Origin: Atopomonas hussainii | GTDB lineage: Bacteria; Pseudomonadota; Gammaproteobacteria; Pseudomonadales; Pseudomonadaceae | Direction of reading: 5' to 3' | NCBI RefSeq assembly: GCF_900109735.1 | Contig: NZ_FOAS01000005.1 | Coordinates: 124,001 to 188,000 of the forward strand | Length of the DNA: 64,000 nt | Shown here: piece after piece, positions 59,337 through 64,000 of the stretch | How positions within the stretch are numbered: position 1 is the first letter of the stretch | Layout of the letters: every line of letters starts with the position of its first letter | The notes under the pieces: generated by a model | The model's database searches: none | The model's input: the letters and a program-made list of their open reading frames with translations, nothing else | What the model was told of the DNA's origin: nothing | Position numbers and translations under genes: made by a program

Positions 59337-61262
59337 ATGGGGCACGTAACGCAAGCCTTGCTGGTGGTGGGCAGTGAAGAGTGCGGTCGGCTGGAGGCGC
59401 TACGCCGTTATGCCAGCGACAACGCGATTGCCTTGACTGAGGTGGCCGAGAGCCGCTTTGTGCAGTCGCCCGCCGAGTTTATGGGCGAACAACAACACTT
59501 GCTCGCCGTGCTCACCGATGAGCAATTACCCGGTTATTTGGACATCGCCGAACGCTTGGGCTGTGTGCTGGGCGTGGTGCCGCGCGAAAAACAAATTCGC
59601 CTGCACGAGTGGTTTAACCTGCCACGCAATGTCGATGAAGCCATCGCGCTGGCGTGCTCGGACCAGCCACAAAAGATCGACGTGCTGCGCTGTAACGGCG
59701 AAACCACCTTAGGCCTAGTGATGGTGGGGGAAACGCCGTTTTTGGATGGCCGCAGTAAGGCGTTTCAAAATCGCGGTCACTCACTGATCGAGCAGTGGCT
59801 GTATCGTCTAGCCTTGATTTGGTTAAGCGTGCTGAACCTGTTCAAGATCAAACCCTTTCCGGTGTACCTAACTACCACGCGCGAAAACGCCCTGCACACC
59901 GCCATTACCGGTTTAGTGGCGATTGAGAATGACATTCGCGGCCCTGCGGCGCGCCTGATGGGCACTCGCCTAGAGGTGCAAGATGGGTTGATTTCCACCC
60001 TAGTGATTGCGCCTAAATCGGTGGGCGAATACTTGGGCTTTTTGCTGCGCGGGATTTTTCAGGGCGAGCAACCGCTGGCTAAGTTGCCGCGCGCGGTGAG
60101 CTTTATCCGCTGCCCAGAACTGACGCTGGAAAGCGAAGTGCCGTTGGCCTATTTCATTGACGGCAAGCCCCGCGAAGCCAAGCGCATTGAGCTGAAACTG
60201 CACGCCAAAGCACTGCTGATGAATGTCAGCGAGGTGTATTTCAGCCGTGGCGATAGCAAAGAAGTGCACCGTACCGAGCAACTGCCGCGCAACGAAGAGC
60301 GGCTGAAAATGATCGAGGCGCACCTGCCGCTGTTTACCCACGCGCTGGAAGAAGAGTTCCGCGACCTGTTTGTCATCCTGCGTGACATGGCGCGGCCGCA
60401 CAGCACCTTCCTAACCCTGATGGTGCTGAGCGCCATCGTGGCCAGCTTAGGTTTATTCCTTTCCAGTCCGGCGGTGATTATCGGCGCTATGGTGCTGGCC
60501 CCGTTGATGGCGCCGATTATTTCTTTGGCGATGGGTTTGTTGCGCGGTGATCGCGGCATGCTGGAGCAATCGCTAAAAACCATTGGCATCGGTATGTGCC
60601 TCGCCATGGGCACCGCCGCCATGGTGGCGTTATTGGTGCCGATTGAGCGCATCACCAACGAGATTGCCGGGCGCTTGCAGCCCAACTTGCTCGACTTGGG
60701 CGTGGCGATTGCCTCGGGCATTGCCGGCGCTTATGCCAACGTGCGCGAAGATGTGGCCAAAAGCGTGTCGGGCGTGGCGATTGCCGTGGCCTTGGTGCCG
60801 CCGCTGTGTGTCTCGGGGATTGGTTTAGGCTGGCTCGATTGGCATGTGTTCAGTGGCTCAATGTTGCTGTTTCTGACCAACTTGGTGGGTATTGCGTTGG
60901 CTGCCGCGCTGACCTTCTTGTTCTTGGGCTATGCGCCGTTCCAGCGTGCGCGGCGTGGCTTGAGTGTGTCGCTAGTGCTGTTGGTGTTGGTGTCGATTCC
61001 ACTGACCGTGTCGTTTGTCGAAATCACCAAACACTGGCAGATCGAAAAACTGGCCGCTGGGCAGGTGTTTATTCTCGACGGTAAAGAAATCAGCTTGAGC
61101 AACGTGCAAGTCAGCTTGAAGGGCAAACGCATTGTGCTGCACGCCGATGTGCTGTCGCGTAGCGGTGTTACCTACAGCGAAATGAAACGCCTAAAAGCTC
61201 AGCTGGAGCGCGAGCTGGAGCAGCCAATTGAGCTAGAGCTGACACCGCGGATTAGTCTTTAA
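59337..61262 (+). CDS. DUF389 membrane protein with N-terminal lipid-kinase-like domain
   Basis: The 641-residue protein has an N-terminal soluble part (~1-330) and a C-terminal membrane part (~355-560) with about six helices of the DUF389/TIGR00341 family (LMVLSAIVASLGLFLSSPAVIIGAMVLAPLMAPIISLAMGLLRGD, then GVAIASGIAGAYANVREDVAKSVSGVAIAVALVPPLCVSGIG). Part of the soluble region (PLAYFIDGKPREAKRIELKLHAKALLMNV) looks like the C-terminal half of a diacylglycerol-kinase-type fold, which may be degenerate. A final ~75-residue cytoplasmic or periplasmic domain follows. The function is unknown. Confidence 0.72.
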   Translation: MGHVTQALLVVGSEECGRLEALRRYASDNAIALTEVAESRFVQSPAEFMGEQQHLLAVLTDEQLPGYLDIAERLGCVLGVVPREKQIRLHEWFNLPRNVDEAIALACSDQPQKIDVLRCNGETTLGLVMVGETPFLDGRSKAFQNRGHSLIEQWLYRLALIWLSVLNLFKIKPFPVYLTTTRENALHTAITGLVAIENDIRGPAARLMGTRLEVQDGLISTLVIAPKSVGEYLGFLLRGIFQGEQPLAKLPRAVSFIRCPELTLESEVPLAYFIDGKPREAKRIELKLHAKALLMNVSEVYFSRGDSKEVHRTEQLPRNEERLKMIEAHLPLFTHALEEEFRDLFVILRDMARPHSTFLTLMVLSAIVASLGLFLSSPAVIIGAMVLAPLMAPIISLAMGLLRGDRGMLEQSLKTIGIGMCLAMGTAAMVALLVPIERITNEIAGRLQPNLLDLGVAIASGIAGAYANVREDVAKSVSGVAIAVALVPPLCVSGIGLGWLDWHVFSGSMLLFLTNLVGIALAAALTFLFLGYAPFQRARRGLSVSLVLLVLVSIPLTVSFVEITKHWQIEKLAAGQVFILDGKEISLSNVQVSLKGKRIVLHADVLSRSGVTYSEMKRLKAQLERELEQPIELELTPRISL

Positions 61263-61277
61263 GGGGTATTAGAGATA

Positions 61278-61712
61278 ATGCTTAGGTGCCTAGCATTCCT
61301 TTTTCTATCTTGTGGCTGTGTTGGTCAATTATGGTCTTGTCCTTTGGAGGGGTATTGGAGGTCTGACGCGGAAAGGACACTGTCCAGTTTTCGTCAGGCT
61401 CAAGGTGTTTCGGAAAAGCAAAAGGAATTATTTGAGAATAATTTCTTCGGCAAGCTGTACATGCATATTGAGTGTGAAAGGTTTACAGCTGTTATGGAGG
61501 GCTGGCATGAAATCACTGAATATGAACGAGTGACGTCTTCTGATGAGGTGGTAGTTATTAAGTTTAATTCTGAAATTGAGGGGGAAGTTGTTCGTAAAGC
61601 GGTAATCGAAGGTGCTTGTTATTCTCTTGCTGTTAATGAAGGGCAGTTTAAAGAGTATTTTTGCCCAATTACTAAGAGGGAGTTTTTAGAAGCCCGTGCC
61701 TCTGTGAGGTAA
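61278..61712 (+). CDS. Low-GC secreted protein of unknown function
   Basis: The 144-residue protein starts with a hydrophobic signal (RCLAFLFLSCGCVGQLWSC), so it is exported or a lipoprotein; the cysteines in that stretch make the cleavage site unclear. The mature part has two further cysteine pairs (IECERF, EGACYSL...YFCP) and may be disulfide-bonded. Two 60-base lines I counted have 24 and 25 G+C, against 32 for a line of the gene before, so it may be a recent acquisition. It starts 15 bp after the DUF389 gene, so it may be read through from it. Confidence 0.6.
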   Translation: MLRCLAFLFLSCGCVGQLWSCPLEGYWRSDAERTLSSFRQAQGVSEKQKELFENNFFGKLYMHIECERFTAVMEGWHEITEYERVTSSDEVVVIKFNSEIEGEVVRKAVIEGACYSLAVNEGQFKEYFCPITKREFLEARASVR

Positions 61713-61718
61713 ACAATG

Positions 61719-62012
61719 TTATAGGTGCGGTTTGGCTGCTTGCTGTAGCGGCAATACTTGCGTGGTGTAGCGCATGCAACACACGCGCAAGAACGAGGCA
61801 AAGTTGCTCACTTCGCCGTGGTAATCCATCACTTCTTGATACAGCTTGCCGACCAGCTGCGGCATGCTGATGGCTTCGCCGGCGGCCATTTCTTCCAGCG
61901 TATCCCAGAACTGGTTTTCCAGACTCAGGGTGGTCACCACACCGCCAACACGCAGCGAACGGCGGCGTTTTTGGTACAAGCGTGGGTCGGCTTTTACGTA
62001 GATTTCGCACAT
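61719..62012 (-). CDS. Ribbon-helix-helix domain protein
   Basis: The 97-residue protein has an RHH_4-type domain (SLRVGGVVTTLSLENQFWDTLEEMAAGEAISMPQLVGKLYQEV), with the short beta strand followed by two helices. Proteins of this kind bind DNA as dimers, and this one is probably a small transcriptional regulator; targets are unknown. It begins MCEIYVKADPRLYQKRRRSLR, with a strongly basic patch. GGAGG precedes the ATG. No toxin partner is adjacent, so it is not an obvious antitoxin. Confidence 0.85.
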   Translation of the reverse strand: MCEIYVKADPRLYQKRRRSLRVGGVVTTLSLENQFWDTLEEMAAGEAISMPQLVGKLYQEVMDYHGEVSNFASFLRVCCMRYTTQVLPLQQAAKPHL

Positions 62013-62101
62013 AGGGCACCTCCATCAGCGGGTCACTGTGGCACAGCCAGTGCGTTAGGGCAAAACCGCGCGCCGTGGGTTTAAGGCGGCGCGCAGCAGG
62101 T

Positions 62102-62683
62102 TTAGTGGCTGATCTTAGTGCCCAGCGCTTCTAAGAACAGTGCCAGCCAAGCGGGGTGCGCTGGCCATGCGGGGGCGGTGATCAGGTTGCCATCGCGGTG
62201 GGCTTGGTCGACGGGAATGTCGACGTACTCGCCATGTGCGGCACGCACTTCCGGGGCGCAGGCGGGGTAAGCGCTGCACGCGCGGCCTTCCAAAATGCCA
62301 GCGGCAGAAAGCAGTTGCGCGCCGTGGCATACCGCGGCAATCGGCTTACCGGCGCTGTTCATCTCGCGCACGATGGCCAGCACGTCTTCGTTTAAGCGCA
62401 AGTATTCTGGTGCGCGGCCACCGGGGATCACCAGGGCGTCGTAATCGGCGGCTTTAACCGCAGCAAAATCGGCGTTCAGGGCAAAGTTGTGCCCGGGCTT
62501 TTCGCTGTAGGTTTGGTCGCCTTCAAAGTCGTGGATGGCGGTGCGCACGCTATCGCCGGCAGCTTTGTTGGGGCATACGGCATGCACGGTGTGGCCAACC
62601 ATTTGCAGGGCCTGGAAGGGCACCATGGTTTCGTAGTCTTCGGCGTAATCGCCAACCAGCATGAGGATTTTTTTCGCGGGCAT
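62102..62683 (-). CDS. DJ-1/PfpI family protein
   Basis: The 193-residue protein has the DJ-1/PfpI fold: [30 protein letters not shown] at the start and the nucleophile elbow [16 protein letters not shown] with the reactive cysteine. Family members include glyoxalase III, deglycases and intracellular proteases; which applies cannot be told. The ATG at 62683 has GGAGGA 9 nt upstream; a longer frame, beginning at 62998, overlaps the cyclase gene in a shadow frame. It lies 68 bp after the end of the GGDEF gene, in the same direction. Confidence 0.88.
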   Translation of the reverse strand: MPAKKILMLVGDYAEDYETMVPFQALQMVGHTVHAVCPNKAAGDSVRTAIHDFEGDQTYSEKPGHNFALNADFAAVKAADYDALVIPGGRAPEYLRLNEDVLAIVREMNSAGKPIAAVCHGAQLLSAAGILEGRACSAYPACAPEVRAAHGEYVDIPVDQAHRDGNLITAPAWPAHPAWLALFLEALGTKISH

Positions 62684-62751
62684 GGGGGAGTCCTCCGTGT
62701 GTGGAGGCCCCATTCTGCGCGCAGGATGCAGCGCCGGGTAATACCGGGTGC

Positions 62752-64000
62752 CTACGCGGGCTGCTCGGGCAGGGGGGTATCGCTGGTGACCAGCATTTGG
62801 CCGCTGCGTTTGGCTTGGTACATGCGCTGATCGGCTAATTCGAGCAGGCTTTCCATGCGCGTGGCGTCGGCAGGGAAGAAGGCCACGCCAATGCTGGCGC
62901 TGATGATTAACGGGTTGCCGTCGCCGTCTTGATGCTGTTGCCGCAGGCTGTGGGCCATGGCCTCTAAGCGCTCTAGGGTGGCGCTGGGCTCGCCGCAAGC
63001 GGGCATCAGTATGGCGAATTCATCGCCGCCCCAGCGCGCCACCGTATCGCTTTCACGCACTAGGGCTTGCAGGGTTTGCGCGACGTCGCACAGGGCTTTG
63101 TCGCCGGCGTTATGACCCAGCTGGTCGTTAATCGCTTTGAAGCCGTTGAGGTCAATAAACGCCAGCGCCAAGGGCTTTTCTTGACGTTGGCAGTATTGCA
63201 GCGATTGCAGCAAGCGGTCGTCGAATAACAGGCGGTTGGGCAAGCCGGTCAGTGGGTCGCGATAGGCCAGCAGCTGCAGTTGCTCTTGCTGCAACTTGAG
63301 TTGGGTGATGTCGGTACAGATATAAATGCGCTGGGTAATCTTGCTTTGCTCGTCGCGCACCAGCGTGCGGGACACCAATACCGAGCGGCTACGCCCTTTA
63401 ATGCCGTGCAGCCATAGCTCGCCATACCAGCGGTCACCCTCAAGGCTTTCTTCTAGGCTGGCCAAGCTGTCTTCGGGGCTTTCGCGGCTGTGGCTAAGCA
63501 TGCTCCAGCCGGGTTCTAGCAGGGCATCTTTGGGGAAGCCGGTCATGCGGCAGAAGGCTGGGTTGACCAGTTGCGGGCGATAGTCGTGGTCGCAAATCAG
63601 TACGCCTTGGGTGCAGGCGTCGATGGCTAGGCTAGAAAGATTCAGGCGTGTTTCTAGCAATTGTCGCGCGGTGATGTCGGTGATGGTGCCCCACACGTTA
63701 TGCAGCGTGCCTTGTGCATCGAACTGCATTTGGTTGTGTTCCAGCAGCGTTAGCTGCTGCCCATCGGGGCGCATAATGCGGTACTCAATGCTGTACGGCT
63801 GCGGGTCATGCAGGGCTGCTTGGGCTGCGGCGTGGTAGCGCTGGCGGTCATCGCTGTGCACTAAGGCGAGGTAATGTTCGTAGGTGGGGGTAAAGTTTGC
63901 CGGGTCTAGGCCTAGCAAGGCGAACACCTGATCACTCCAGTGCAGGGCGTTGCTGTGTGGATCCCAGCTCCAGGCGGCAATGCCGGCATCTAAAGCGCTG
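62752..64000 (-). CDS. Diguanylate cyclase with PAS domains, N-terminus outside the window
   Basis: The frame is open to the right edge of the window, so the start lies beyond 64000; an internal GTG at 63927 is not the start, since PAS sequence ([23 protein letters not shown]) precedes it. Two PAS domains (one beginning at the edge, the second starting [37 protein letters not shown]) lead to a GGDEF domain. It has [11 protein letters not shown], with the GGDEF motif intact, and RESD five residues upstream as the inhibitory site. The final residues are PLPEQPA. An active cyclase making c-di-GMP is predicted. Confidence 0.9.
   Translation of the reverse strand, partial: SALDAGIAAWSWDPHSNALHWSDQVFALLGLDPANFTPTYEHYLALVHSDDRQRYHAAAQAALHDPQPYSIEYRIMRPDGQQLTLLEHNQMQFDAQGTLHNVWGTITDITARQLLETRLNLSSLAIDACTQGVLICDHDYRPQLVNPAFCRMTGFPKDALLEPGWSMLSHSRESPEDSLASLEESLEGDRWYGELWLHGIKGRSRSVLVSRTLVRDEQSKITQRIYICTDITQLKLQQEQLQLLAYRDPLTGLPNRLLFDDRLLQSLQYCQRQEKPLALAFIDLNGFKAINDQLGHNAGDKALCDVAQTLQALVRESDTVARWGGDEFAILMPACGEPSATLERLEAMAHSLRQQHQDGDGNPLIISASIGVAFFPADATRMESLLELADQRMYQAKRSGQMLVTSDTPLPEQPA

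Noticed and set aside
61719-62012. RHH protein as an antitoxin
   Set aside because: No small toxin gene is adjacent; neighbours are a DJ-1/PfpI protein and the convergent low-GC gene.

Overview
The window is chromosomal DNA from a member of the Pseudomonadaceae (Pseudomonas in the broad sense). The evidence is gene order: nadB facing algU-mucA-mucB-mucC-mucD, then lepA-lepB-DUF4845-rnc-era-recO-pdxJ; oprH-phoP-phoQ; finR divergent from fpr; and mmsR divergent from an mms valine operon. These are Pseudomonas arrangements, and many protein lengths match that genus. Base composition is moderately G+C-rich, lower than in P. aeruginosa. I cannot name the species. No prophage, integron, CRISPR array or IS transposase is visible. 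The region is core genome with short mobile-looking elements and a few odd accessory genes.

Layout. 1-9.2 kb: the end of a YjgR/HerA-like ATPase, then a leftward four-gene signalling operon (histidine kinase, YN-GYP response regulator, single-domain regulator, and a 1569-residue membrane PAS/GAF/GGDEF/EAL/receiver protein). 9.3-14.5 kb: a hypothetical gene, rimO, a phosphopantetheinyl transferase, nnrS with an ANR/DNR-like box, tRNA-Gly(CCC) and a potassium-channel-like protein. 14.7-21.2 kb: valine catabolism (mmsA, acyl-CoA dehydrogenase, two crotonase-family genes, mmsB) with its AraC regulator. 21.2-27.9 kb: two HDOD proteins, ung, a solute-binding protein, ygfZ, sdhE, ygfX and nadB. 28-38.7 kb: the envelope-stress sigma factor AlgU, its regulators and protease, then translation and RNA-processing genes. 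38.7-43.9 kb: cmoAB, then the Mg2+/polycation-responsive oprH-phoP-phoQ with an unusually long PhoP-site array. 44-51.5 kb: an AraC regulator, finR/fpr, an arsenic operon (arsR-arsI-arsC-acr3) and a chemoreceptor. 51.5-58 kb: 4.5S RNA, dnaX-ybaB-recR, a rhodanese protein, a GlxA-type regulator and an acyl-CoA dehydrogenase. 58.1-64 kb: a secreted Cys-rich repeat peptide, a His-rich DUF6969-like protein, a DUF389 membrane protein, a low-GC secreted protein, an RHH protein, a DJ-1/PfpI protein and a truncated diguanylate cyclase.

Two things stand out. (1) A family of ~140-bp elements with terminal inverted repeats occurs four times (near 12.2, 37.1, 46.7 and 49.3 kb). In every case the same end abuts, within 2 nt, the stop codon of the upstream gene, always in the same orientation relative to that gene. 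(2) A two-gene unit at 58.1-59.2 kb encodes an exported peptide made almost only of Cys-Ala-Ala-Asn-Pro repeats, beside a cytoplasmic protein with a dense histidine cluster. It is preceded by two overlapping, mutually exclusive hairpins, and I know of no function for it.
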